From the NCBI GenBank assembly GCA_026419115.1, contig JAOAAA010000016.1, positions 1-42,714 on the forward strand: a DNA stretch of 42,714 nt, written 5' to 3'. Numbering within the stretch: position 1 is the stretch's first letter; each line of letters begins with the position of its first letter. The stretch comes from Gemmataceae bacterium. Lineage in GTDB: Bacteria > Planctomycetota > Planctomycetia > Gemmatales > Gemmataceae. The notes under the pieces are model-generated. The model searched no databases. It worked only from the letters and a program-made list of their open reading frames with translations, and was not told where the DNA came from. Positions 17,181 to 24,805 of this stretch are shown here, in pieces. A program made the position numbers and the translations under genes.

Positions 17181-17998
17181 TTAAGGGATATTTTTTGTTG
17201 TTCGACTGCCTCAAACAGGCTGGCATAGCCTCGGAGTCTTTCCCGTGTGGCCGGAAGCCATTCTTTCACCCCTTCCATTTCCATTAAGGGGCGCCAACGC
17301 GGATCGCTGTTTTTCATCGCAAGAAGGGATTCCACCCAGACTTTCGCTAAGCTCTCGGGAAAGTCGGCCAAGGCTGTGAACACACAATGGCAATAGCTGG
17401 GGGAGCGCCACAAGGCCACAAATTTTTCGGGATCGATTTTCCCTTCACTCACCCATTTTTGCCAAGTCAGTTCGGCGACGGCAACGGCTTGGGCCTGACC
17501 CGATAACAAAGCCTCGATGGCGTTCGTTTCGCTTGTCCCAGTATCACCATGTTTACCCACATCGACGTTAAAGCGGAGCAGTTTGCAATCTCGATCGGGT
17601 TGAAGATGAGCTTGTTGTAACCAATAAATCGGAAGGATCGCGGCTTGCACGGAATCGGCCGAGCCAAGGGCCAAGGTTTTCCCTTTCAGGTCTGCTGGAG
17701 AACGAACCGGAGATTCTTTTCGCGAACCGAGCACCGTGTAAAAACAGGCGTCTACATCTCGCATGGCAAGGGCCTTGCAGGTTCCATTGGTCAAGCGATA
17801 GGTTTTAACCCAAGCAAGGTTGGTGTTCCATGCAATATGAATATGCCGGCTCAATAACGATTGAACCAAACGATCATAATTAGAATAGAGTACGAAGTCG
17901 ATGGCAGGGCCAAACTCTCGGAAATACTCCCGCATGGCCTCCCAAATTGGTACACATTTGGCATCGTATGCCACTGCGCCGACGAGAATTTCTGTCAT
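17165..17998 (-). CDS. PhnD/SsuA-type substrate-binding protein without signal peptide
   Basis: This 277-residue protein belongs to the periplasmic-binding-protein-like fold used by phosphonate (PhnD), sulfonate and nitrate uptake systems. It shows the opening ILVGAVAYDAK, the ligand-loop region IHIAWNTNLAWVKTYR, SPADLKGKTLALGSADSVQA at the domain hinge, and SGQAQAVAVAELTW. It starts directly with the first strand, with no signal peptide or lipobox, so it is probably cytoplasmic. That is unusual for an uptake receptor, and no permease or ATPase is nearby. GGA lies 8 bases before the ATG. It is last in the minus-strand unit with the flavoprotein and the sulfur-carrier genes, separated from the flavoprotein gene by 190 bases. 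It may be a sensor or enzyme-like ligand binder. The ligand is unknown. Confidence 0.85.
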   Translation of the reverse strand: MTEILVGAVAYDAKCVPIWEAMREYFREFGPAIDFVLYSNYDRLVQSLLSRHIHIAWNTNLAWVKTYRLTNGTCKALAMRDVDACFYTVLGSRKESPVRSPADLKGKTLALGSADSVQAAILPIYWLQQAHLQPDRDCKLLRFNVDVGKHGDTGTSETNAIEALLSGQAQAVAVAELTWQKWVSEGKIDPEKFVALWRSPSYCHCVFTALADFPESLAKVWVESLLAMKNSDPRWRPLMEMEGVKEWLPATRERLRGYASLFEAVEQQKISLNVSEV

Positions 17999-18188
17999 CT
18001 CATTGTTCCTTTTCGTAGTAGTTAAACTTGAGACTCAGTGCTAACGTCCCAGTTTGGATTCAAGTTGTATGCTAGGAACCGTCTTAGGTAAACCTCATTA
18101 TGAATCAGGCAGTTCCCATTAGGTAAACCCCCATAGGTAGGTAACACGATTGGGGTAAAAGGGGACTGAAATCAAACTTAGATGAAGA

Positions 18189-19328
18189 TTAAAATAAAGG
18201 CATGTCTAACAGGGCTTTCCCAATGAAATCCTGAAGGACATCGGTCGTGGGGGCCATTACCCAAGCCGCTCGCGCATCACGGAAATTTCTTTCAACGGTG
18301 AGATGCTTGCTGAAGGCAGCGCCCCCGCAGGTTCGCATGGCCAAATCGGTTAGTTCAAGGGCCATTTCCGAAACGGCGGCCTTGCTTTCGAGAACGGCGA
18401 GCATCACATCGGGGGCATTAGTCTCCATCTTGTGCGCGACCTGTTCGATAAAGGCCAAGTGGGTGTCGTACAGAATTTTCATTCGAGCGAGTCTTCCTCG
18501 GAGGTTCGGCAAGGAAGCCAAATTTTGCCCCAAATGTTCGAGTTTAGAATTGAGTAAATGGGTCCGAGTCGATTCAATCGCAGCGGCACAAATCCCGAGC
18601 GAGACCGAGGCATTTCCCAGTTGGAACCAAGGGAGTACCGAACTCATCATTGAGCCAAAGCCCCCCCCCTCGGGGCTGAGTAATTCATCCACCCCAAGGA
18701 ATACGTTTTCAAGTTTCATCGGCGCACTGGCATTGCCACGAAGACCTAGCCCATTCCAGAGACTGGTTACCGAAACCCCCTCTTGTGTTTTCTCGACGTA
18801 GAACAAATTACTGGTAGTGCCCTCTTTTGCATTGACCGCCTGAGTTGAGACTACATAACTATCGGCATGGCCCGCGCTGGTGACCCATGATTTTTGGGCC
18901 GAGACCGATTGTTTATCTCCTTGAGGCACGGCTTGGCTGACCGGTGCCCAAAAATGGCTCCGTGAACCTTTTTCGCTAAATGCCAATGTGGTGAGGTGAT
19001 TTCCCGAGGCGATTCTTTGCAGAATCTCGTTTCGGCGGGGGAAGGCAGGGGCATCGATAATCACGCGTGTTCCGCAGATGTGCATCAAAAAAATCATTCC
19101 AGTGGAAGCACATTCTTGAGCGATAATACGGGTCACTTTCGCAAATACCGAGGGGCCTGCACCCATGCCACCGAATTCCGTAGGAACGACCAACCCGAGC
19201 AGTTTTGATTGTTTTAGAGCATCGATGGACTCGGCAGGCCAACGACCGTCAGTATCAACTTCGCTTGCATAGCGACGAATGGTTTCGGTTGCAACTTTTT
19301 CAGCCAACGAGACAATATCCACACTCAT
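18189..19328 (-). CDS. Acyl-CoA dehydrogenase-family flavoprotein, atypical active site
   Basis: The 379-residue product has the whole acyl-CoA dehydrogenase fold: an N-terminal helical domain with LGLVVPTEFGGMGAG (about 52-66), a middle beta domain (LTTLAFSEKGSRSHFW; AQKSWVTSAGHADSY), and a C-terminal four-helix domain ending MRTCGGAAFSKHLTVERNFRDARA. In true dehydrogenases the last helix carries a Tyr-Glu-Gly-Thr stretch whose Glu is the base. Here the aligned stretch reads VMAPTTDVLQDFIGK, with no Glu. Flavin monooxygenases of the DszC/SfnC type share this fold without the base. Substrate unknown. The gene sits between the TusA-MetE fusion and the PhnD-like gene, so a role on an organosulfur compound is possible but inferred. 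Confidence 0.85.
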   Translation of the reverse strand: MSVDIVSLAEKVATETIRRYASEVDTDGRWPAESIDALKQSKLLGLVVPTEFGGMGAGPSVFAKVTRIIAQECASTGMIFLMHICGTRVIIDAPAFPRRNEILQRIASGNHLTTLAFSEKGSRSHFWAPVSQAVPQGDKQSVSAQKSWVTSAGHADSYVVSTQAVNAKEGTTSNLFYVEKTQEGVSVTSLWNGLGLRGNASAPMKLENVFLGVDELLSPEGGGFGSMMSSVLPWFQLGNASVSLGICAAAIESTRTHLLNSKLEHLGQNLASLPNLRGRLARMKILYDTHLAFIEQVAHKMETNAPDVMLAVLESKAAVSEMALELTDLAMRTCGGAAFSKHLTVERNFRDARAAWVMAPTTDVLQDFIGKALLDMPLF

Positions 19329-19414
19329 GATTGGTACTCTCTGGGAAGAAACGTTATTGTAAGCAAACTACTAAGAATCAAAAACGAACTCCTCATCTTG
19401 GGGCCAATTTCCCT

Positions 19415-20932
19415 TTAAGAAATCGAGTATCTTGAACGAAGAATTTTCGCAGCTTCAACGATATTAGCCAGCTTTGCCTCGGCGATTTCTGCAGAAGCAA
19501 TGGGGTTATCCGCAAAGGTAGCAAAGCCACAATCGGGATTGAGAAGCAATCGTTCGGGGCCAAAAATCGCGAGGGCTTTTTCGGCTTTCTGAACAATTTC
19601 CTCTACCGTCTCGACACGATCTTCTTTTTGGTTGACGACCCCTAGGCCTATCCGACTATTAGCAGGGAGTTCTTTAAGTACATCCAATTCGCCTGCTCGC
19701 GGGGTGGCCATTTCTAAGAAATAAGTCCCTACCGGAATGGCCTGTAGCAATCCGAGTAAGGGGGTATACGGGCCGGTTAAAGCAACCCGTTCATCTTTGG
19801 TCCAGTTTCCACGGCAAATGTGGAGGGCTAATCGTTCTTGAGGAAATCCCTTGAGGGTTTGGCTCAGTAAATGTTGAGCAAAGGCTAATTCTTGTTCAGG
19901 CGGGCGTTTTTCTCCCAAAGCCCCGCACATAAAAGTTCGCCCACTGGTAGGGCGTGTGAAAACCACTTCCGTAAGAACGGGTTCATCCAATTGGACTAAA
20001 CTGGTGCCGGCATTGAGTAGAGCTTCTATCTCATCACGAAGAACAGTGACAAGATCGGCAGCGAGTTCTTCTCGATTCGGATACGCCCGATCCGAAACGC
20101 ATTCCAACCACATGGTTCGGGTTAGTAAATAAGGTCCCGGTAATGCGATTTTGATGGGTTTCTCGGTGATTCGTTGTAAGCGGGTCAACTCGTGAACGGT
20201 CAAGGGGCGATTTCGTTCGATCCGACCAAAAACGGCCGGATGCCGGACCTGTTCCGCAGGAACATCGAGGGATTCGAGTTCCCGAGCAAAATGTTCCGGA
20301 TCATCGACATAAGGGAGCAAATCGGTGATGGGAATGAGCTGGCAATTATCAAGGCGATTGCCTACGAAACTGGCGTAATTGTCGCGACGTTGTTCTCCGT
20401 CGGTAATGACATCGACACCCGCGCGCTCTTGTGCAGCGACCACCAAGCGAACCGCATCATCGGCATACTGTTGAAATTGCTCTTCCGAAAGGCGATTCGA
20501 CAACCGATTATGCAGAGCTTCCAACAACCAACGGGGTCTAGGCCAACTGCCAATACCCATCACGGATAAAGGGGGAATCGGTTGCGGCCCTTTGGGGGGG
20601 GGCGTTGTCCTAGAAGGAGAAGGTTGGGTTGCTGCTTTTAAGGGCACGGGTTCCGTTTGCTTTTGAGCAGGGAGGAAAGGCCCCTTCGAGATGAGGAAAC
20701 TCCGGAGATTTCCCTGACGGGTCGCCGAGACCAATTCATTTTTGGTCAGGCGGCACCAAGCAGGAAGTTCCACTTCAACTGTGGCATCAGTCGAGCGAAT
20801 TTCCAGCAATTCACTGGGGTTCAAGGGATCAATATGCTTCCGAATCAGCAAAAGCAGACCATTCCCGCAAGTGAGATCGCCTCCATCGAAAGAGACCTTG
20901 GGGGTGTGCGAATGTTGAGTGGCCCAGTCCAT
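19415..20932 (-). CDS. TusA-like domain fused to core methionine synthase (MetE C-terminal type)
   Basis: The 505-residue protein has two parts joined by a Pro-rich linker (about 86-120). Residues about 12-84 are a TusA/SirA-like domain with Cys22 in DLTCGNGLLLLIRK and a second Cys60 in LPAWCRL. The usual Cys-Pro is Cys-Gly here. Residues about 121-505 match the catalytic half of cobalamin-independent methionine synthase, with MGIGSWPRPRWL at the start. The zinc ligands of MetE appear to be present as His and Cys in ALHICRGNW, Glu in YFLEMATP, and Cys in LLNPDCGF. The N-terminal half of full-length MetE (about 750 residues) is absent, as in folate-independent core-MetE families. It probably methylates homocysteine, or uses a thiol or persulfide, from an unknown methyl donor. 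It lies 34 bases after the DsrE gene. Confidence 0.88.
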   Translation of the reverse strand: MDWATQHSHTPKVSFDGGDLTCGNGLLLLIRKHIDPLNPSELLEIRSTDATVEVELPAWCRLTKNELVSATRQGNLRSFLISKGPFLPAQKQTEPVPLKAATQPSPSRTTPPPKGPQPIPPLSVMGIGSWPRPRWLLEALHNRLSNRLSEEQFQQYADDAVRLVVAAQERAGVDVITDGEQRRDNYASFVGNRLDNCQLIPITDLLPYVDDPEHFARELESLDVPAEQVRHPAVFGRIERNRPLTVHELTRLQRITEKPIKIALPGPYLLTRTMWLECVSDRAYPNREELAADLVTVLRDEIEALLNAGTSLVQLDEPVLTEVVFTRPTSGRTFMCGALGEKRPPEQELAFAQHLLSQTLKGFPQERLALHICRGNWTKDERVALTGPYTPLLGLLQAIPVGTYFLEMATPRAGELDVLKELPANSRIGLGVVNQKEDRVETVEEIVQKAEKALAIFGPERLLLNPDCGFATFADNPIASAEIAEAKLANIVEAAKILRSRYSIS

Positions 20933-20966
20933 GCAGTAACCTACAAAAGCGGGGTCAAATGAAAAT

Positions 20967-21329
20967 CTAGTAGGTCACACTGGGGCATGAATCGCCCATG
21001 AACTCGACGAGTTTGGCACCTCCTACAATCATCGCACCTGCCACGAGGTTGTTTTCATCGAGTTGACGTTTTTTGAAGCAGGGGGAGCAAACATAAATTT
21101 TCCCACCTGCGTTCACAAAGTTGGTCATGAGGTCCTTCAGGGGGGAAAAGCCCGCCTCGGCAATATCGTCGGCGTAGCCTTTGACCGCGAGTCGAACCCC
21201 TTCGATACTCAAGAAAACGATCGCTTCCTTATCTGAGGCCGCAGCGGCATTGGCCACGACAAAGCCAACCGTAGCTTTATCCGGATTATCCTTAGCGGAA
21301 GTAATACTCACGCAGAATTTACCAGCCAT
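20967..21329 (-). CDS. DsrE-family sulfur-relay protein
   Basis: From the ATG at 21329, with GAGGAG 7 bases upstream, this is a 120-residue protein (an upstream in-frame start would overlap the previous gene and is not needed). The fold fits the DsrE/DsrF/peroxiredoxin-like family. It has an N-terminal strand KFCVSITS, a central helix, EAIVFLSIEGVRLAVKG, and a CxxC motif at C81 and C84 in YVCSPCFKKRQL. The ending AGAMIVGGAKLVEFMGDS is characteristic. Such proteins carry persulfide or act as reductases in sulfur relays. The start lies 2 bases after the stop of the TusA-like gene, and its ribosome binding site is inside that gene's last codons, which means tight coupling. Confidence 0.92.
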   Translation of the reverse strand: MAGKFCVSITSAKDNPDKATVGFVVANAAAASDKEAIVFLSIEGVRLAVKGYADDIAEAGFSPLKDLMTNFVNAGGKIYVCSPCFKKRQLDENNLVAGAMIVGGAKLVEFMGDSCPSVTY

Positions 21330-21331
21330 GT

Positions 21332-21568
21332 TTATTCTCCTCTGCGACGAATCCAATAATTCGGGTGATGGTGTGCGATCAACTGGTGTCCTGTCATTCG
21401 GCACCAAGCCGGAATGTCCTCGATTGCACCTTCATCTTGTGCAATTAATTTCAAGACGGCGCTGGGACGCATATTATTCAGACGAATTCTTAGGAGCATG
21501 ACTAATTCTCCGCATCCCATCATACCGGCATCCCAAATTTCGTCTGGATTGATAATCGATTCGTTCAT
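21332..21568 (-). CDS. TusA/SirA-like sulfur-carrier protein
   Basis: This 78-residue single-domain protein resembles the N-terminal domain of the MetE fusion two genes downstream. The shared pattern is a Cys-Gly at the active turn (Cys19 in WDAGMMGCGELVMLLRIR), a hydrophobic strand, an Asp/Glu turn, and the motif IPAWCRMTGHQLI with a second Cys56. TusA proteins carry sulfur as a persulfide on the first Cys. The usual Cys-Pro-x-Pro motif is Cys-Gly here, so it is a divergent member. It heads a minus-strand unit of five genes and its promoter should lie in the divergent region before bioB. It has no signal peptide. Confidence 0.88.
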   Translation of the reverse strand: MNESIINPDEIWDAGMMGCGELVMLLRIRLNNMRPSAVLKLIAQDEGAIEDIPAWCRMTGHQLIAHHHPNYWIRRRGE

Positions 21569-21606
21569 ACAGGTCCGTATGGTGTGGTGTTGTGGATTTC
21601 ATTAAA

Positions 21607-21631
21607 GTCCGTGTGGTTTAAAAACACGGGC
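21607..21631. promoter_or_regulatory. Hairpin in the divergent TusA-like/bioB region
   Basis: GTCCGTGT (21607-21614) pairs with ACACGGGC (21624-21631) around a 9-base loop, 8 pairs including one G-T. It lies 39 bases upstream of the TusA-like gene start on one strand and about 93 bases upstream of bioB on the other. The sequence GTCCGT also occurs at 21575. It could be an operator or a leader structure; no known riboswitch was recognised. Confidence 0.35.
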
Positions 21632-21723
21632 GGGAATTTATTCGGAGGGTGATTGTTGGCGATCTTTTGGAGAGTCTAGGGCTTCATCTTGCTTTTTATT
21701 TCGAGAGTATTTACAAAGGATTT

Positions 21724-22662
21724 ATGAAAACTCTCGCTGAATTTCAATCGGTTTATAATCTCCCGTTGATGGAATTGATCCTCAAAGCGGCCGAGGTCCA
21801 CAAAGCGAATCGGCAGGCTAATGATATTCAACGCTGTGCCCTTTTGAGTATCAAAACGGGGGGATGTCCCGAAGATTGCAAATACTGCTCGCAGTCGGCC
21901 CATTACGATACCCCTGTGGAACGCCAACCTTTGATGAGCGTCGAAGAAGTGAAGCTCCGTGCAAAGGAAGCACGCGATCGGGGGGCAACCCGTTTTTGTA
22001 TGGGGGCAGCGTGGCGGTCTCCCAAGGATGGTCCGCAGTTCGATGAAGTCTTGCAGATGGTCCGCGAGGTTCGTCAACTAGGTATGGAGGCCTGTGTGAC
22101 CTTGGGGATGCTGACCGAGGAACAATCGCTGCGCCTCAAAGAAGCGGGGCTAACTGCCTACAACCATAACCTTGACACCTCTAGGCGATTTTATCCCGAA
22201 ATTATTACGACCCGAACCTTCGATGATCGCATCCAGACACTCAAAGCGGTTGCGAAAGCGGGTATCTCGGTCTGTAGTGGCGGCATCATTGGGATGGGGG
22301 AAACCGTCGAAGATCGTTTAATGATGCTTGTCGAGTTAGCGAACTTGGAAACCCCGCCCGAGAGCGTGCCGATCAACGTGCTGATGCCACAACAGGGAAC
22401 ACCCCTCCAAATGGCGCCGACGGTCGATTCCTTGGAATTAATTCGCCTGATTGCCACAACACGGATTGCGTTTCCAAAAGCCCGTGTTCGACTGAGTGCC
22501 GGACGCGATAAAATGTCTCGGGAAACTCAAATTCTCTGTTTCCTAGCGGGGGCCGATTCGGTCTTCTATGGTGAAAAACTCCTCACGGCACCAAACCCCG
22601 ATAGCGATGCCGATGCCCAGCTTTTCCGCGAGTTAGGGCTTCCGATTCCGAGCAGTTGTTAG
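21724..22662 (+). CDS. bioB: Biotin synthase
   Basis: This is a radical-SAM enzyme that inserts sulfur into dethiobiotin to form biotin, using a [4Fe-4S] SAM cluster and a sacrificial [2Fe-2S] cluster. The ATG at 21724 is chosen because AAAGGA lies just upstream and the next in-frame ATG upstream (21649) adds a non-conserved stretch. The product is 312 residues. The radical-SAM cysteines are C48, C52 and C55 in GGCPEDCKYCSQS. Other BioB blocks are FCMGAAWRSPKDG, YNHNLDTS, SVCSGGIIGMGE, PINVLMPQQGTPL and the late RLSAGRDKMS. All key residues are present. No other biotin gene is adjacent. It is divergent from the sulfur-carrier unit. Confidence 0.97.
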   Translation: MKTLAEFQSVYNLPLMELILKAAEVHKANRQANDIQRCALLSIKTGGCPEDCKYCSQSAHYDTPVERQPLMSVEEVKLRAKEARDRGATRFCMGAAWRSPKDGPQFDEVLQMVREVRQLGMEACVTLGMLTEEQSLRLKEAGLTAYNHNLDTSRRFYPEIITTRTFDDRIQTLKAVAKAGISVCSGGIIGMGETVEDRLMMLVELANLETPPESVPINVLMPQQGTPLQMAPTVDSLELIRLIATTRIAFPKARVRLSAGRDKMSRETQILCFLAGADSVFYGEKLLTAPNPDSDADAQLFRELGLPIPSSC

Positions 22663-22771
22663 CCTGCGATCTCTGAACTGTGGAAAGTTTCGCGCCGGCC
22701 ATCATCTTCTCTTTTGGAAAATGACAATTTCTCTAGAATGCCCCTAAGATTTTGGATGCTTCGAGAAAAAC

Positions 22772-24805
22772 ATGTCTTCATTTGGCTTCTATCGTGTTGC
22801 GGCCGCTTGTCCACAACTTAAACTTGCTGATCCAGCTTTCAACGCAGGGGTCACGTTAGACCTCATGCAACAAGCCTCGGAAAACGAGACCGACATTCTG
22901 GTTTTTCCAGAGCTTTCTTTAACCGGTTACACCTGTCAGGATCTCTTTTTTCAAAAGGTCTTGCTTTCGAGTGTTTTGGAATCGTTAAAGGTCGTGGTCT
23001 CGGCATCGGGGACCTTATTTTCTGGGCTGGTTTTCGTTGGGGTTCCATTAATCGTAGACGATCAGATTTTTAATTGTGCGGTGGCCATTCAAAAGGGAAC
23101 CATTCTGGGAATCGTTCCAAAATCTTATCTTCCCAATTACAAGGAATTTTATGATGCTCGTTTCTTCGCTCCGGCAGCAACGGCACAATCGAACTCGGTG
23201 AACCTTTGGGGGCAAAATATCCCCTTTGGGACCGATCTCCTTTTCGTGAGTCCCGATCATAAAGGGGTCGGCATTGGTGTGGAAATCTGCGAAGATTTAT
23301 GGGTGCCCATTCCGCCAAGTTGTGTGCAGGCCATACACGGTGCCCATATTCTGCTGAATCTCTCGGCAAGTAACGAAACGGTTGCAAAAGCCAACTATCG
23401 GCGGCAATTGGTTCTGAATCAATCGGCTCGATGTATCGCGGCGTATGTATACGCTGCGGCGGGGAGTGGGGAATCTTCCAACGATTTGGTTTTTGGGGGG
23501 CATTGTTTGATCGCCGAGAATGGGTCCTTATTGGCCGAGGGGAAGCGGTTTCAACGCGAGTCGAGTTGTCTTTATGCCGATGTCGATGTCGAGCATCTGA
23601 TTTTTGAAAGAACACTAAAAACGAGTTTCGGCGATGGGGTTTTATACTCGGGGGCGGGGGGCAAGCAATCGTTCCGCCGCATTCCTTGTACTTTCTCGAA
23701 GAGAAATCCTAAGGGCAAATTATTTCGCTCTATCGATCCACATCCGTTTGTACCATCGCAATCTCATCAACTCCAAGAACGCTGCGAGGAGATATTCCAA
23801 ATTCAAACAGCCGCTTTAGTGAGAAGATTGGAAACGGTGAACCCCCCAAAAGTAGCAATTGGAGTTTCGGGAGGATTAGATTCGACGTTGGCACTTTTAG
23901 TGTTGTGCAAAGCATTCGATCAATTGGGATGGCCACGCGAGCGGATTTGTGCCTTGACGATGCCCGGTTTCGGGACCAGTTCTCGGACCAAAAATAATGC
24001 AACCTTGCTCATGGAAAAGCTGCGAACCCCCTACAAGACGATTGATATTCGCCCGCTGGCCTTCGAGGAAATGCGAGCTTTGGGCCATTCCCCTTTTGGA
24101 ATTCCGCTGGAATCCCATACGGTGGAAAGCCTGAGCGAAGAGTTCCGAAACGTGCCCCCAGAACGCTTAAATGATTTGGTTTTTGAAAATATCCAAGCTC
24201 GACTCCGAACCAACTTATTGATGAATAGTGGCTTTGTGATTGGCACGGGCGACCTAAGCGAGTTAGCCTTGGGGTGGTGTACCTACAATGCCGACCACAT
24301 GAGTATGTATAACCCGAATGTCAGTATTCCAAAAACATTGGTCAAGTTCCTTGTACGCTGGGCAGCGGAAAATGAATTTGAAGAACCCGTTCGATCGATT
24401 CTCCTTGATATTGTCGCGACAGAAATTTCGCCCGAACTGTTGCCCACCAATCATACCGGCCAAATCCAATCCACCGAGGCAACCGTCGGGCCGTATGAAT
24501 TGCATGATTTCTTTTTGTACCATCTCATGAGGTACGGTACTTCCCCTCGGAAAATTTTCTTCTTGGCTTTACAAACGCAATTCGACCGAAAGTATTCTCC
24601 TGAAGAAATCCAAAAATGGTTACAGGTATTTCTCAAACGCTTTTTTAACAATCAATTCAAGCGATCCTGTTTACCGGATGGGCCGAAGGTAGGTTCGGTC
24701 AGCCTTTCTCCAAGGGGGGATTGGCGTATGCCTTCGGATGCTTCTTCGGCAGCTTGGCTGAATGATTTGGCCCAATTCCCTATCGAGCCGATGAATGAAC
24801 TATGA
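22772..24805 (+). CDS. nadE: Glutamine-dependent NAD(+) synthetase
   Basis: This 677-residue enzyme converts deamido-NAD and glutamine to NAD. Residues about 1-290 are a CN-hydrolase glutaminase with the Glu-Lys-Cys triad: Glu47 in VFPELSLTGYTC, Lys in PKSYLPNYKEF near 120, and Cys in VEICEDLW near 173. Residues about 330-677 are the ATP-pyrophosphatase synthetase with the P-loop GVSGGLDSTLALLV (about 364-377), TGDLSELALGWCTYNADHMSMYN and NHTGQIQ. The layout matches the long glutamine-dependent NadE class found in Mycobacterium and many bacteria, not the short ammonia-dependent form. Its stop overlaps the tsaD start (ATGA, 24802-24805), so the two genes are translationally coupled. Confidence 0.96.
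   Translation: MSSFGFYRVAAACPQLKLADPAFNAGVTLDLMQQASENETDILVFPELSLTGYTCQDLFFQKVLLSSVLESLKVVVSASGTLFSGLVFVGVPLIVDDQIFNCAVAIQKGTILGIVPKSYLPNYKEFYDARFFAPAATAQSNSVNLWGQNIPFGTDLLFVSPDHKGVGIGVEICEDLWVPIPPSCVQAIHGAHILLNLSASNETVAKANYRRQLVLNQSARCIAAYVYAAAGSGESSNDLVFGGHCLIAENGSLLAEGKRFQRESSCLYADVDVEHLIFERTLKTSFGDGVLYSGAGGKQSFRRIPCTFSKRNPKGKLFRSIDPHPFVPSQSHQLQERCEEIFQIQTAALVRRLETVNPPKVAIGVSGGLDSTLALLVLCKAFDQLGWPRERICALTMPGFGTSSRTKNNATLLMEKLRTPYKTIDIRPLAFEEMRALGHSPFGIPLESHTVESLSEEFRNVPPERLNDLVFENIQARLRTNLLMNSGFVIGTGDLSELALGWCTYNADHMSMYNPNVSIPKTLVKFLVRWAAENEFEEPVRSILLDIVATEISPELLPTNHTGQIQSTEATVGPYELHDFFLYHLMRYGTSPRKIFFLALQTQFDRKYSPEEIQKWLQVFLKRFFNNQFKRSCLPDGPKVGSVSLSPRGDWRMPSDASSAAWLNDLAQFPIEPMNEL

Noticed and set aside
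21569-21723. Cobalamin or SAM riboswitch before bioB or the MetE unit
   Set aside because: No conserved riboswitch core was recognisable; only one simple hairpin is present.
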